Shown here: positions 46,431 through 62,021 of the stretch, piece by piece
How positions within the stretch are numbered: position 1 is the stretch's first letter
Layout: the number at the start of each line of letters is the position of its first letter
Assembly: GCA_963932465.1 (NCBI GenBank)
Contig: OZ010800.1
Coordinates: 34,710,352 to 34,774,351 of the forward strand
DNA from: Maratus speciosus
Lineage: Eukaryota > Arthropoda > Arachnida > Araneae > Salticidae
Length of the DNA stretch: 64,000 nt
Direction of reading: 5' to 3'
Position numbers and translations under genes: made by a program
Notes under the pieces: model-generated
Database searches by the model: none
Told to the model about the DNA's origin: nothing
The model's input: the letters and a program-made list of their open reading frames with translations, nothing else

Positions 46431-49369
46431 GATTAATTGTTGAAACAATATATTCAGTTTTACTCTATTTTATTTTTCTAAACATTCACACAGGCGAACA
46501 CTTTTAAAACCCGTTAATTTTTTAATCATTCTTCAGGAAATGTGCTGATTTATTAGGAAACTTTATTATCTGCCGTGCACCGAAATTTAATTCGAAAATA
46601 TTGCGTGTTTTGTATTCGGTATATAGGTTTCCATGATTTTTTAACAATGGTTTAATTGTTGAAACAATATATTCGGTTTTACTTTATTTGACGTTTCTAA
46701 AAATTCACACAGGCGAACACATTTAAAACCGAATAATCTTTACGTCATTCATTAGGAAATGTGCTTATTTATTAGGAAATTGATTTTCAGCCGTGTACCG
46801 AAATTTATTTCAAAAATATTGCGTGTTTTATATTTGGTATAAAAGTTTCCAGTATTTTCTAACAATCTTTTAATTGTTGAAACAATATATTCAGTTTTAC
46901 TTTATTTTACATTTCTAAACATTTACACAGGCGAACACCTTTAAAACCCATTAATTTTTTTATCATTCTTTAGAAAATGTGCTTATTTATTAGGAATATA
47001 ATTTTCAGCCGCACACTGGAATTTAATTCGGAAATATTGTGTGTTTTGTATTCGGTATATAGATTTCCATGATTTTTTAACAATTGTTTAATTGTTGAAA
47101 CAATATATTCAGTTTTACTATTTTTTACATTTCTAAAAATGCACACAGGCGACCACCTTTTAAACCGAGTAATTTTTATGGCACTCATTTGGAAATGTGT
47201 TTAATTATTAGGAAATTAATTTTCAACCATGTACCGGAATTTATTTCAAAAATATTGCGTGTTTTTTATTTGGTATAAAAGTTTCCAGTATTTTCTAACA
47301 ATGGTTCAATTGTTGAAACAATATACTCAGTTTTACTCTATTTTACATTTTTAATCATTCACACAGGCGAACACCTTTAAAACCCATTAATTTTTGAATC
47401 ATTCTTTAGGAAATGTGCTTATTTAATAGGAATATAATTTTCAGCCGCACACCGGAATTTAATTCGGAAATATTGCGTGTTTTGTATTAGGAATTTAGGT
47501 TTTCTTGATTTTTTAACAATGGTTCAATTGTTGAAACAATATATTCAGTTTTACTCTATTTTACATTTTTAAACATTCACACAGGCGAACACCTTTAAAA
47601 CCGAATAATTTTTACGCCATTCATTAGGAAATGTGCTTATTTATTAAGAAATTAATTTTCAGGCGTGCACCATAATTTATTTCGGAAATATTGCGTGTTT
47701 TATATTCGGTATATCAGTACCAGAATTCTCTAACAATAGTTTCATTGTTGAAACAATGTATTCCGTTTTACTATTTTTTACATTTCTAAAAATTCACACA
47801 GGCGAACACCTTTTAAACCAAATAATTTTTATGACACTCATTTGGAAATGTGGTTATTTATTAGGAAATTAATTTTCAGCCGTGTATCGGAATTTATTTC
47901 AAAAATATTGCGTGTTTTATATTTGGTATAAAAGTTTCCAGTATTTTCTAACAATCTTTTAATTGTTGAAACAATATATTCACTTTTACTTTATTTTACA
48001 TTTCTAAACATTTACACAGGCGAACACCTTTAAAACCCATTAATTTTTTAATGATTCTTTAGAAAATGTGCTTATTTATTAGGAATAAAATTATCAGCCG
48101 CACACTGGAATTTAATTCGAAAAAATTGCGTGATTTGTATTCGGTATATAGGTTTCCATGATTTTTTAACAATGGTTTAATTGTTGAAACAATATATTCG
48201 GTTTCACTTTATTTGACATTTCTGAAACTTCACACGGGCGGACTCCTTTAAAACCGAATAATTTTTATATCATTCTTCAGGGAATGTGCTGATTTATTAG
48301 GAAACTTATTATCTGCCGTGCACCGAAATTTAATTCGAAAATATTGCGTGTTTTGTATTCGGTATATAGGTTTCCATGATTTTTTAACAATTGTTTAATT
48401 GTTGAAACAATATATTCGGTTTTACTTTATTTGACATTTCTAAAACTTTACACGGCGGTCTCCTTTAAAACCGAATAATTTTTATATCATTCTTTAGGAA
48501 ATGTGCTTATTTATTAGGAATCCAATTTTCAGCCGTGCACTGAAATTTAATTCGAAAATATTGCGTGTTTTGTATTCGGTATATAGGTTTCCATGATTTT
48601 TTAACAATGGTTTAATTGTTGAAACAAGATATTCAGTTTTACTATTTTTTACATTTCTAAAAATTCACACAGGCGAACACCTTTTAAACCGAATAATTTT
48701 TATGGCACTCATTTGGAAATGTGGTTATTTATTAGGAAATTAATTTTCAGCCGTGTACCGGAATTTATTTCAAAAATATTGCGTGTTTTATATTTGGTAT
48801 AAAAGTTTCCAGTATTTTCTAACAATCTTTTAATTGTTGAAACAATATATTCACTTTTACTTTATTTTACATTTCTAAACATTTACACAGGCGAACACCT
48901 TTAAAACCCATTAATTTTTTAATGATTCTTTAGAAAATGTGCTTATTTATTAGGAATAAAATTATCAGGCGCACACTGGAATTTAATTCGGAAAAATTGC
49001 GTGATTTGTATTCGGTATATAGGTTTCCATGATTTTTTAACAATGGATTAATTGTTGAAACAATATATTCAGTTTTACTCTATTTTATTTTTCTAAACAT
49101 TCACACAGGCGAACACTTTTAAAACCCGTTAATTTTTTAATCATTCTTCAGGAAATGTGCTGATTTATTAGGAAACTTTATTATCTGCCGTGCACCGAAA
49201 TTTAATTCGAAAATATTGCGTGTTTTGTATTCGGTATATAGGTTTCCATGATTTTTTAACAATGGTTTAATTGTTGAAACAATATATTCGGTTTTACTTT
49301 ATTTGACGTTTCTAAAAATTCACACAGGCGAACACATTTAAAACCGAATAATCTTTACGTCATTCATTA

Positions 49370-52120
49370 GGAAATGTGCTTATTTATTAGGAAATTAATT
49401 TTCAGCCGTGTATCGGAATTTATTTCAAAAATATTGCGTGTTTTATATTTGGTATAAAAGTTTCCACTATTTTCTAACAATGCTTTAATTGTTGAAACAA
49501 TATATTCAGTTTTACTTTTTTTTTACCTTTCTAAACATTTACACAGGCGAACACCTTTAAAACTCATTAATTTTTGAATCATTCTTTAGGAAATGTGCTT
49601 ATTTATTAGGAAACATATTTTCAGCCGGGCACCGAAATTTAATTCGAAAATATTGCGAGTTTTGTATTCGGTATATAAGTTTCCATGTTTTTTTATCAAT
49701 GGTTTAATTGTTGAAACAATATATTCGGATTTACTTTATTTGACATTTCTAAAAATTCACACAGGCGAACACCTTTAAAACCGAATAATTTTTACGTCAT
49801 TCATTAGGAAATGTGCTTATTTATTAGGAAATTAATTTTCAGCCATGCACCAGAATTTAATTGGGAAATATTGCGTGTTTTATATTCGGTATATCAGTTT
49901 CCAGAATTTTCTAACAATAGTTTCATTGTTGAAACAATGTATTACTTACTACGTGTTTTACTATTTTTTACATTTCTAAAAATTCAAACAGGCGAACACC
50001 GTTTAAACCGAATAATTTTTATGTCACTCATTTGGAAATGTGCTTATTTATTAGGAAATTAATTTTCAGCCGTGTACCGGAATTTATTTCAAAAATATTG
50101 CGTGTTTTATATTCGGTTGCGTGTTTTATATAATGGTTTCCATGATTTTTTAACAATGCATTAATTGTTGAAACAATATATTCAGTTTTACTCTATTTTA
50201 TTTTTCTAAACATTCACACAGGCGAGCACCTTTAAAACCCATTAATTTTTTAATCATTCTTTAGGAAATGTGCTGATTTATTAGGAAATTAATTTTCAGC
50301 CATGCACCAGAATTTAATACGGAAATATTGCGTGTTTTATATTCGGTATATCAGTTTCAAGAATTTTCTAACAATACTTTCATTGTTGGAACAATGTATT
50401 CCGTTTTACTATTTTTTACATTTCTAAAAATTCACACAGGCGAACACCATTTAAACCAAATAATTTTTATGGCACTCATTTGGAAATGTGCTTATTTATT
50501 AGGAAATTAATTTTCAGCCGTGTATCGGAATTTATTTCAAAAATATTGCGTGTTTTATATTTGGTATAAAAGTTTCCACTATTTTCTAACAATGCTTTAA
50601 TTGTTTAAACAATATATTCAGTTTTACTTTTTTTTACCTTTCTAAACTTTTACACAGACGAACACCTTTAAAACTCATTAAATTTTGAATCATTCTTTAG
50701 GAAATGTGCTTATTTATTAGGAAACATATTTTCAGCCGGGCACCGATATTTAATTCGAAAATATTGCGAGTTTTGTATTCGGTATATAGTTTTCCATGAT
50801 TTTTTAACAATGGATTAATTGTTGAAACAATATATTCAGTTTTACTCTATTTTATTTTTCTAAACATTCACACAGGCGAACACCTTTAAAACCCATTAAT
50901 TTTTTAATCATTCTTTAGGAAATGTGCTGATTTATTAGGAAACTTATTATCTGCCGTGCACCGAAATTTAATTCGAAAATATTGCGTGTTTTGTATTCGG
51001 TATATAGGTTTCCATGATTTTTTAACAATGGTTTAATTGTTGAAACAATATATTCAGTTTTACTTTATTTGACATTTCTAAAAATTAACACAGGCGAACA
51101 CCTTTAAAACCGAATAATCTTTACGTCATTCATTAGGAAATGTGCTTATTTATTAGGAAATTAATTTTCAGCCGTGCACCAGAATTTAATTCGGAAATAT
51201 TGCGTGTTTTATGTTCGAAATATGAGTTTCCAGGATTTACTAACAATAGTTTCATTGTTCAAACAATGTATTTCGTTTTGCTTTATTTTATATTTCTAAA
51301 CATTCACACATGCGGACGCCTTTAAAATCGAATAATTTTTTCGTCATTAATTACGAAATATGCTTATTTATTAGGAAATTAATTTTCAGCCGTGCACCGT
51401 AATTTAATTCGGAAATATTGAGTGTTTTATATTCAGTATATCAGTTTCCAGGATTTTCTAACAATGGTTTAATTGTTGAAACAATATATTCGGTTTTACT
51501 ATTTTTTACATTTCTTAAAATTCACACCTGCGAACACATTTTAAACCGAATAATTTTTACACCATTCATTAGGAAATGTGCTTATTTATTAAGAAATTAA
51601 TTTTCAGCCTTGCACCAGAATTTAATTCGGAAATATTGCGTGTTTTATATTCGGTATATCAGTTTCCTGAATTTTCTAACAATAGTCTCATTGTTGAAAC
51701 AATGTATTGCGTTTTACTATTTTTTACATTTCTAAAAATTCACACAGGCGAACACCTTTTAAACCAAATAATTTTTATGTCACTCATTTGGAAATGTGCT
51801 TATTTATTAGGAAATTAATTTTCAGCCGTGTACCGAAATTTATTTCAAAAATATTGCTTGTTTTATATTTGGTATAAAAGTTTCCAGTATTTTCTAACAA
51901 TCTTTTAATTGTTGAAACAATATATTCAGTTTTACTTTATTTTACATTTCTAAACATTTACACAGGCGAACACCTTTAAAACCCATTAATTTTTTAATCA
52001 TTCTTTAGAAAATGTGCTTATTTATTAGGAATAAAATTATCAGCCGCACACTGGAATTTAATTCGGAAATATTGCGTGATTTATATTCGGTATATAGGTT
52101 TCCATGATTTTTTAACAAAG
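49370..52120 (+). repeat. higher-order block 1, copy 2 (~2.75 kb)
   Basis: Partner of 43680-46430. Only scattered single-base differences are visible over twelve-odd monomers, far fewer than between neighbouring monomers, so the duplication is recent relative to monomer divergence. Confidence 0.85.
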
Positions 52121-55100
52121 GTTTAATTGTTGAAACAATATATTCGGTTTTACTTTATTTGACATTTCTAAAACTTCACACGGCGGACTCCTTTAAAACC
52201 GAATAATTTTTATATCATTCTTTAGGAAATGTGCTTATTTATTAGGAAACTAATTTTCAGCCGTGCACCGAAATTTAATTCGAAAATATTGCGTGTTTTG
52301 TATTCGGTATATAGGTTTCCATGATTTTTTAACAATGGTTTAATTGTTGAAACAAGATATTCAGTTTTACTATTTTTTACATTTCTAAAAATTCACACAG
52401 GCGAACACCTTTTAAACCGAATAATTTTTATGGCACTCATTTGGAAATGTGGTTATTTATTAGGAAATTAATTTTCAGCCGTGTACCGGAATTTATTTCA
52501 AAAATATTGCGTGTTTTATATTTGGTATAAAAGTTTCCACTATTTTCTAACAATGGTTCAATTGTTGAAACAATATATTCAGTTTTACTCTATTTTACAT
52601 TTTTAATCATTCACACAGGCGAACACCTTTAAAACCCATTAATTTTTGAATCATTCTTTAGGAAATGTGCTTATTTAATAGGAATATAATTTTCAGCCGC
52701 ACACCGGAATTTATTTCGGAAATATTGTGTGTTTTATATTCGGTATAATCTTTCCACTATTTTCTAACAATGCTTTAATTGTTGAAACAATATATTCAGT
52801 TTTACTTTTTTTTACCTTTCTAAACATTTACACAGTCGAACACCTATAAAACCCATTAGTTTTTGAATCATTCTTTAGGAAATGTGCTTATTTATTAGGA
52901 AACATATTTTCAGCCGGGCACCGAAATTTAATTCGAAATTATTGCGAGTTTTGTATTCGGTATATAGGTTTCCATGATTTTTTAACAATGGATTAATTGT
53001 TGAAACAATATATTCAGTTTTACTCTATTTTATGTTTCTAAACATTCACACAGGCGAACACCTTTAAAACCCATTAATTTTTTAATCATTCTTTAGAAAA
53101 TGTGCTTATTTATTAGGAATAAAATTTTCAGCCGCACACTGGAATTTAATTCGGAAATATTGTGTGATTTGTATTCGGTATATAGGTTTCCATGATTTTT
53201 TAACAATGGTTTAATTGTTGAAACAATATATTCAGTTTTACTTTATTTGATATTTCTAAAAATTCACACAGGCGAACACCTTTAAAACCGAATAATCTTT
53301 ACGTCATTGTTAGGAAATGTGCTTATTTATTAGGAAATTAATTTTCAGCCGTGCACCAGAATTTAATTCGGAAATATTGCGTGTTTTATGTTCGAAATAT
53401 CAGTTTCCAGAATTTTCTAACAATAGTTTCATTGTTGAAACAATGTATTCCGTTTTACTATTTTTTACATTTCTAAAACTTCACACAGGCGGACTCCTTT
53501 AAAACCGAATAATTTTTACGTCCTTCATTAGGAAATGTGCTTATTTATTAGGAAACTAATTTTCAGCCGTGCACCGAAATTTAATTCGAAAATGTTGCGT
53601 GTTTTGTATTCGGTATATAGGTTTCCATGATTTTTTAACAATGGTTTAATTGTTGAAACATTATATTCAGTTTTACTATTTTTTACATTTCTAAAAATTC
53701 ACACAGGCGAACGCCTTCTAAACCGAATAATGTTTATGGCACTCATTTGGAAATGTGGTTATTTAATAGGAAATTAATATTCAGCCGTGTAACGGAATTT
53801 ATTTCAAAAATATTGCGTGTTTTTTATTTGGTATAAAAGTTTCCAGTATTTTCTAACAATGGTTCAATTTTTGAAACAATATATTCAGTTTTACACTATT
53901 TTACATTTTTAATCATTCACACAGGCGAACACCTTTAAAACCCATTAATTTTTGAATCATTCTTTAGGAAATGTGCTTATTTAATAGGAATATAATTTTC
54001 AGCCGCACACCGTAATTTAATTCGGAAATATTGCGTGTTTTGTATTTGGTATATAGGTTTCCCTGATTTTTTAACAATGGTTCAGTTGTTGAAACAATAT
54101 ATTCAGTTTTACTCTATTTTACATTTTTAAACATTCACACAGGCGAACACCTTTAAAACACATTAATTTTTGAATCATTCTTTAGGAAATGTGCTTATTT
54201 ATTAGGAATATAATTTTCAGCCGCACACCGGAATTTAATTCGAAAATATTGCGTGTTTTGTATTCGGAATGTAGGTTTTCTTGATTTTTTAACAATGGTT
54301 CGTTTGTTGAAACAATATATTCAGTTTTACTCTATTTTACATTTTTAAACAATCACACAGGCGAACACCTTTAAAACCGAATAATTTTTACGCCATTCAT
54401 TAGGAAATGTGCTTATTTATTAAGAAATTAATTTTCAGGCGTGCACCATAATTTATTTCGGAAATATTGCGTGTTTTATATTCGGTATATCAGTTTCAAG
54501 AATTTTCTAACAATATTTTCATTGTTGAAACAATGTATTCCGTTTTACTATTTTTTACATTTCTAAAAATTCACACAGGCGAACACCTTTTAAACCAAAT
54601 AATTTTTATGGCACTCATTTGGAAATGTGCTTATTTATTAGGAAATTAATTTTCAGCCGTGTATCGGAATTTATTTCAAAAATATTGCGTGTTTTATATT
54701 TGGTATATAAAAGTTTCCACTATTTTCTAACAATGCTTTAATTGTTGAAACAATATATTCAGTTTTACTCTATTTTATTTTTCTAAACATTCACACAGGT
54801 GAACACCTTTAAAACCCATTAATTTTTTAATCATTCATAAGGAAATATGCTGATTTATTAGGAAACTTATTATCTGCCGTGCACCGAAATTTAATTCGAA
54901 AATATTGCGTGTTTTGTATTCGGTATATAGGTTTCCTTGATTTTTTAACAATGGTTTAATTGTTGAATCAATATATTCAGTTTTACTTTATTTGACATTT
55001 CTAAAAATTCACACAGGCGAACACCTTTAAAACCGAATAATCTTACGTCATTAATTACGAAATATGCTTATTTATTAGGAAATTAATTTTCAGCCGTGCA

Positions 55101-58100
55101 CCGTAATTTAATTCGGAAATATTGAGTGTTTTATATTCAGTATATCAGTTTCCAGGATTTTCTAACAATGGTTTAATTGTTGAAACAATATATTCGGTTT
55201 TACTTTTTTTTACATTTCTTAAAATTCACACCTGCGAACACATTTTAAACCGAATACTTTTTACACCATTCATTAGGAAATGTGCTTATTTATTAAGAAA
55301 TTAATATTCAGCCGTGCACCAGAATTTAATTCGGAAATATTGCGTGTTTTATATTCGGTATATCAGTTTCAAGAATTTTCTAACAATAGTCTCATTGTTG
55401 AAACAATGTATTGCGTTTTACTATTTTTTACATTTCTAAAAATTCACGCAGGCGAACACCTTTTAAACAAATAATTTTTATGTCACTCACTTGGAAATGT
55501 GCTTATTTATTAGGAAATTAATTTTCAGCCGTGTACCGAAATTTATTTCAAAAATATTGCGTGTTTTATATTTGGTATAAAAGTTTCCAGTATTTTCTAA
55601 CAATCTTTTAATTGTTGAAACAACATATTCAGTTTTACTTTATTTTACATTTCTAAAGATTTACACAGGCGAACACCTGTAAAACCCATTAATTTTTTAA
55701 TCATTCTTTAGAAAATGTGCTTATTTATTAGGAATAAAATTTTCAGCCGCACACTGGAATTTAATTCGGAAATATTGCGTGTTTTGTATTCGGTATATAG
55801 GTTTCCATGATTTTTTAACAATTGTTTAATTGTTGAAACAATATATTAGGTTTTACTTTATTTTATATTTCTAAACATTCACACAGCTGAGCACATTTAA
55901 AACCCATTAATTTTTTAATCATTCTTTAGGAAATGTGCTGATTTATTAGGAAAATTATTATCTGTCGTGCACCGAAATTTAATTCGAAAATATTGCGTGT
56001 TTTGTATTCGGTATATAGGTTTCCATAATTTTTTAACAATTGTTTAATTGTTGAAACAATATATTCGGTTTTACTTTATTTGACATTTCTAAAACTTCAC
56101 ACAGGCGGACTCCTTTAAAACCGAATAATTTTTATATCATTCTTTAGGAAATGTGCTTATTTATTAGGAAACTAATTTTCAGCCGTGCACCGAAATTTAA
56201 TTCGAAAATATTGCGTGTTTTGTATTCGGTATATAGGTTTCCATGATTTTTTAACAATGGTTTAATTGTTGAAACAATATATTCAGTTTTACTATTTTTT
56301 ACATTTCTAAAAATTCACACAGACGAACACCTTTTAAACCGAATAATTTTTATGGTACTCATTTGGAAATGTGGTTTTTTATTAGGAAATTAATTTTCAG
56401 CCGTGTACCGGAATTTATTTCAAAAATATTGCGTGTTTTTTATTTGGTATGAAAGTTTCCAGTATTTTCTAACAATGGTTCAATTGTTGAAACAATATAT
56501 TCAGTTTTACACTATTTTACATTTTTAATCATTCACACAGGCGAACACATTTAAAACCCATGAATTTTTGAATCATTCTTTAGGAAATGTGCTTATTTAA
56601 TAGGAATATAATTTTCAGCCGCACACCGGAATTTAATTCGGAAATATTGCGTGTTTTGTATTTGGTATATAGGTTTCCCTGGTTTTTTAACAATGTTTCA
56701 ATTGTTGAAACAATGTATTGTGTTTTACTATTTTTTACATTTCTAAAAATTCACACAGGCAAACACCTTTTAAACCAAATAATTTTTATGTCACTCATTT
56801 GGAAATGTGCTTATTTATTAGGAAATTAATTTTCAGCCGTGTATCGAAATTTATTTCAAAAATATTGCGTGTTTTGTATTCGGAATGTAGGTTTTCTTGA
56901 TTTTTTAACAATGGTTCAATTGTTTAAACAATATATTCAGTTTTACTCTATTTTACATTTTTATACATTCACACAGGCGAATACCTTTAAAACCGAATAA
57001 TTTTTACGCCATTAATTAGGAAATGGGCTTATTTATTAAGAAATTAATTTTCAGGCGTGCACCATAATTTATTTCGGAAATATTGCGTGTTTTATATTCG
57101 GTATAAAAGTTTCCACTATTTTCTAACAATGCTTTAATTGTTGAAACAATATATTCAGTTTTACTTTATTTGACATTTCTAAAAATTCACACAGGCGAAC
57201 ACCTTTAAAACCGAATAATTTTTATATCATTCTTTAGGAAATGTGCTTATTTATTAGGAAACTAATTTTCAGCCGTGCACTGAAATTTAATTCGGAAATA
57301 TTGCGTGTTTTGTATTCGGTATATAGGTTTCCATGATTTTTTAAGAATTGTTTAATTGTTGAAACAATATATTATGTTTTACTTTATTTTATATTTCTAA
57401 ACATTCACACAGCTGAGCACCTTTAAAACACATTAATTTTTTAATCATTCTTTAGGAAATGTGCTGATTTATTAGGAAACTTATTATCTGCCGTGCACCG
57501 AAATTTAATTCGAAAATATTGCGTGTTTTGTATTCGGTATATAGTTTTCCATGATTTTTTAACAATGGTTTAATTGTTGAAACAATATATTCAGTTTTAC
57601 TCTATTTTATATTTCTAAAAATTCACACAGGCGAACACCTTTTAAACCCATTAATTTTTGAATCATTCTTTAGGAAATGTGCTTATTTAATAGGAATATA
57701 ATTTTCAGCCGCACACCGGAATTTAATTCGGAAATATTGCGTGTTTTGTATTTGGTATATAGGTTTCCCTAATTTTTAAACAATGGTTCAATTGTTGAAA
57801 CAATATATTCAGTTTTACTCTATTTTATATTTTTAAACATTCACACAGGCGAACACCTTTAAAACCCATTAATTTTTGAATCATTCTTTAGGAAATGTGC
57901 TTATTTATTAGGAATAAAATTTTCAGCCGTGTATCGGAATTTATTTCAAAAATATTGCGTGTTTTATATTTGGTATAAAAGTTTCCACTATTTTCTAACA
58001 ATGCTTTAATTGTTGAAACAATATATTCAGTTTTACTTTTTTTACCTTTCTAAACATTTACACAGGCGAAAACCTTTAAAACTCATTAATTTTTGAATCA

Positions 58101-59842
58101 TTCTTTAGGAAATGTTCTTATTTATTAGGAAACATATTTTCAGCCGGGCACCGAAATTTAATTCGAAAATATTGCGAGTTTTGTATTCGGTATATAGGTT
58201 TCCATGATTTTTTAACAATGGATTAATTGTTGAAACAATATATTCAGTTTTACTCTATTTTATTTTTCTAAACATTCACACAGGCGAACACCTTTAAAAC
58301 CCATTAATTTTTTAATCATTCTTTGGGAAATATGCTGATTTATTAGGAAACTTATTATCTGCCGTGCACCGAAATTTAATTCGAAAATATTGCGTGTTTT
58401 GTATTCGGTATATAGGTTTCCATAATTTTTTAACAATGGTTTATTTGTTGAAACAATATATTCAGTTTTACTTTATTTGACATTTCTAAGAATTCACACA
58501 GGCGAACACCTTTCAAACCGAATAATCTTTACGTCATTCATTAGGAAATGTGCTTATTTATTAGGAAATTAATTTTCAGCCGTGCACCAGAATTTAATTC
58601 GGAAATATCGCGTGTTTTATGTTCGAAATATCAGTTTCCAGGATTTACTAACAATAGTTTCATTGTTCAAACAATGTATTTCGTTTTGCTTTATTTTATA
58701 TTTCTAAACATTCACACATGCGGACGCCTTTAAAATCGAAAATTTTTTCGTCATTAATTAAGAAATATGCTTATTTATTAGGAAATTAATTTTCAGCCGT
58801 GCACCGTAATTTAATTCGGAAATATTGAGTGTTTTATATTCAGTATATCAGTTTCCAGGATTCAATGGTTTAATTGTTGAAACAATATATTCGGTTTTAC
58901 TATTTTTTACATTTCTAAAAATTCACACAGGCTAATACCTTTTAAACCAAATAATTTTTATGTCACTCATTTGGAAATGTGCTTATTTATTAGGAATAAA
59001 ATTTTCAGCCGCACACTGGAATTTAATTCGGAAATATTGCGTGTTTTGTATTCGGTATATAGGTTTCCATGATTTTTTAACAATGGTATAAGTGTTGAAA
59101 CAATATATTCGGTTTTACTTTATTTGACATTTCTAAAACTTCAAACAGGTGGACTCCTTTAAAACCGAATAATTTTTATATCATTCTTTAGGAAATGTGC
59201 TTATTTATTAGGAAATAAATTTTCAGCCGTGTACCGGAATTAATTTAAAAATATTGCGTGTTTTTTATTTGGTATACAAGTTTCCAGTATTTTCTAACAA
59301 TGGTTCAATTGTTGAAACAATATATTCTGTTTTACTCTATTTTACATTTTTAATCATTCACACAGGTGAACACCTTTAAAACCCATTAATTTTTGAATCA
59401 TTCTTTAGGAAATGTGCTTATTTATTAGGAATATAATTTTCAGCCGCACACCGGAATTTAATTCGAAAATATTGCGTGTTTTGTATTTGGTATATAGGTT
59501 TCCCTGATTTTTTAACAATGGTTCAATTGTTGAAACAATATATTCAGTTTTACTCTATTTTACATTTTTAAACATTCACACAGGCGAACACCTTTAAAAC
59601 CCACTAATTTTTGATTCATTCTTTAGGAAATGTGCTTATTTATTAGGAATATAATTTTCAGCCGCACACCGGAATTTAATTCGAAAATATTGCGTGTTTT
59701 GTATTCGGAATGTAGGTTTTCTTGATTTTTTAACACTGGTTCAATTGTTGAAACAATATATTCAGTTTTACTCTATTTTACATTTCTAAACATTCACACA
59801 GGCGAACACATTTAAAACCCATTCATTTTTTAATCATTCTTT

Positions 59843-60717
59843 AGGAAATGTGCTGATTTATTAGGAAACTTATTATCTGCCGTGCACCGAAATTTAATTC
59901 GAAAATATTGCGTGTTTTGTATTCGGTATATAGGTTTCCATGATTTTTTAACAATGGTTTAATTGTTGAAACAATATATTCAGTTTTACTTTATTTGACA
60001 TTTCTAGAAATTCACACAGGCGAACACCTTTAAAACCGAATAATCTTTACGTCATTCATTAGGAAATGTGCTTTTTTATTAGGAAATTAATTTTCAGCCG
60101 TGCACCAGAATTTAATTCGGAAATATTGCGTGTTTTATGTTCGAAATATCAGTTTCCAGGATTTACTAACAATAGTTTCATTGTTCAAACAATGTATTTC
60201 GTTTTGCTTTATTTTATATTTCTAAACATTCTCACATGCGGACGCCTTTAAAATCGAATAATTTTTTCGTCATTAATTACGAAATATGCTTATTTATTAG
60301 GAAATTAATTTTCAGCCGTGCACCGTAATTTAATTAGGAAATATTGAGTGTTTTGTATTCAGTATATCAGTTTCCAGGATTTTCTAACAATGGTTTAATT
60401 GTTGAAACAATATATTCGGTTTTACTATTTTTTACATTTCTTAAAATGCACACCTGCGAACACATTTTAAACCGAATAATTTTTACACCATTCATTAGGA
60501 AATGTGCTTATTTATTAAGAAATTAATTTTGAGCCGTGCACCAGAATTTAATTCGGAAATATTGAGTGTTATATATTCGGTATATCAGTTTCCAAAATTT
60601 TCTAACAATAGTCTCATTGTTGAAACAATGTATTGCGTTTTACTATTTTTTACATTTCTAAAAATTCACACAGGCGAACACCTTTTAAACCAAATAATCT
60701 TTACGTCATTCATTAGG
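59843..60717 (+). repeat. higher-order block 2, copy 1 (~4 monomers)
   Basis: Matches 62022-62893 at an offset of about 2176 bp (ten monomers). It shares rare variants including GAAATGTGCTTTTTTATT, ATTCTCACATGCGG, AAATGCACACCTGCG and GAGTGTTATATATTCGG. A related but less similar run begins near 58320. Confidence 0.85.
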
Positions 60718-62021
60718 AAATGTGCTTATTTATTAGGAAATTAATTTTCAGCCGTGCACCGTAATTTAATTCGGAAATATTGAGTGTTTTATATTCAGTA
60801 TATCAGTTTCCAGGATTTTCTAACAATCTTTTAATTGATGAAACAATATATTCAGTTTTACTTTATTTTACATTTCTAAACATTTACACAGGCGAACACC
60901 TTTAAAACCCATTGATTTTTTAATCATTCTTTAGAAAATGTGCTTATTTATTAGGAATAAAATTTTCAGCCGCACACTGGAACTTAATTCGGAAATATTG
61001 CGTGTTTTGTATTCGGTATATAGGTTTCCATGATTTTTTAACAATGGTTTAATTATTGAAACAATAATCGGTTTCACTTTATTTGACATTTCTGAAACTT
61101 CACACGGGCGGACTCCTTTAAAACCGAATAATTTTTATATCATTCTTTAGGAAATGTGCTTATTTATTAGGAAACTTATTTTCAGCCGTGCACTGGAATT
61201 TAATTCGGAAATATTGCGTGTTTTGTATTCGGTATATAGGTTTCCATGATTTTTTAACAATTGTTTAATTGTTGAAACAATATATTCGGTTTCACTTTAT
61301 TTGAAATTTCTAAAACTTCACACAGGCGGACTCCTTTAAAACCGACTAATTTTTATATCATTCTTTAGGAAATGTGCTTATTTATTAGGAAACTAATTTT
61401 CAGCCGTGCACCGAAATTTAATTCGAAAATATTGCGTGTTTTGTATTCGTATATAGGTTTCCATGATTTTTTAACAATGGTTTAATTGTTGAAACAATAT
61501 ATTCGGCTTTACTTTATTTGACATTTCTAAAACTTCACACAGGCGGACTCCTTTAAAACCGAATAATTTTTATATCATTCTTTAGGAAATGTGCTTATTT
61601 ATTAGGAAACTAATTTTCAGCCGTGCACCGAAATTTAATTCGAAAATATTGCATGTTTTGTATTCGGTATATAGGTTTCCATGATTTTTTAACAATGGTT
61701 TAATTGTTGAAACAATATATTCAGTTTTACTCTATTTTATTTTTCTAAACATTCACAGATGCGAACACCTTTAAAATCCATTAATTTTTGAATCATTCTG
61801 TAGGAAATGTGCTTATTTAATAGGAATATAATTTTCAGCCGCACACCGGAATTTAATTCGGAAATATTGCGTGTTTTGTATTTGGTATATAGGTTTCCCT
61901 GATTTTTTAACAATGGTTTAGTTGTTGAAACAATATATTCAGTTTTACTCTATTTTACATTTTTAAACATTCACACAGGCGAACACCTTTAAAACACATT
62001 AATTTTTGAATCATTCTTTAG

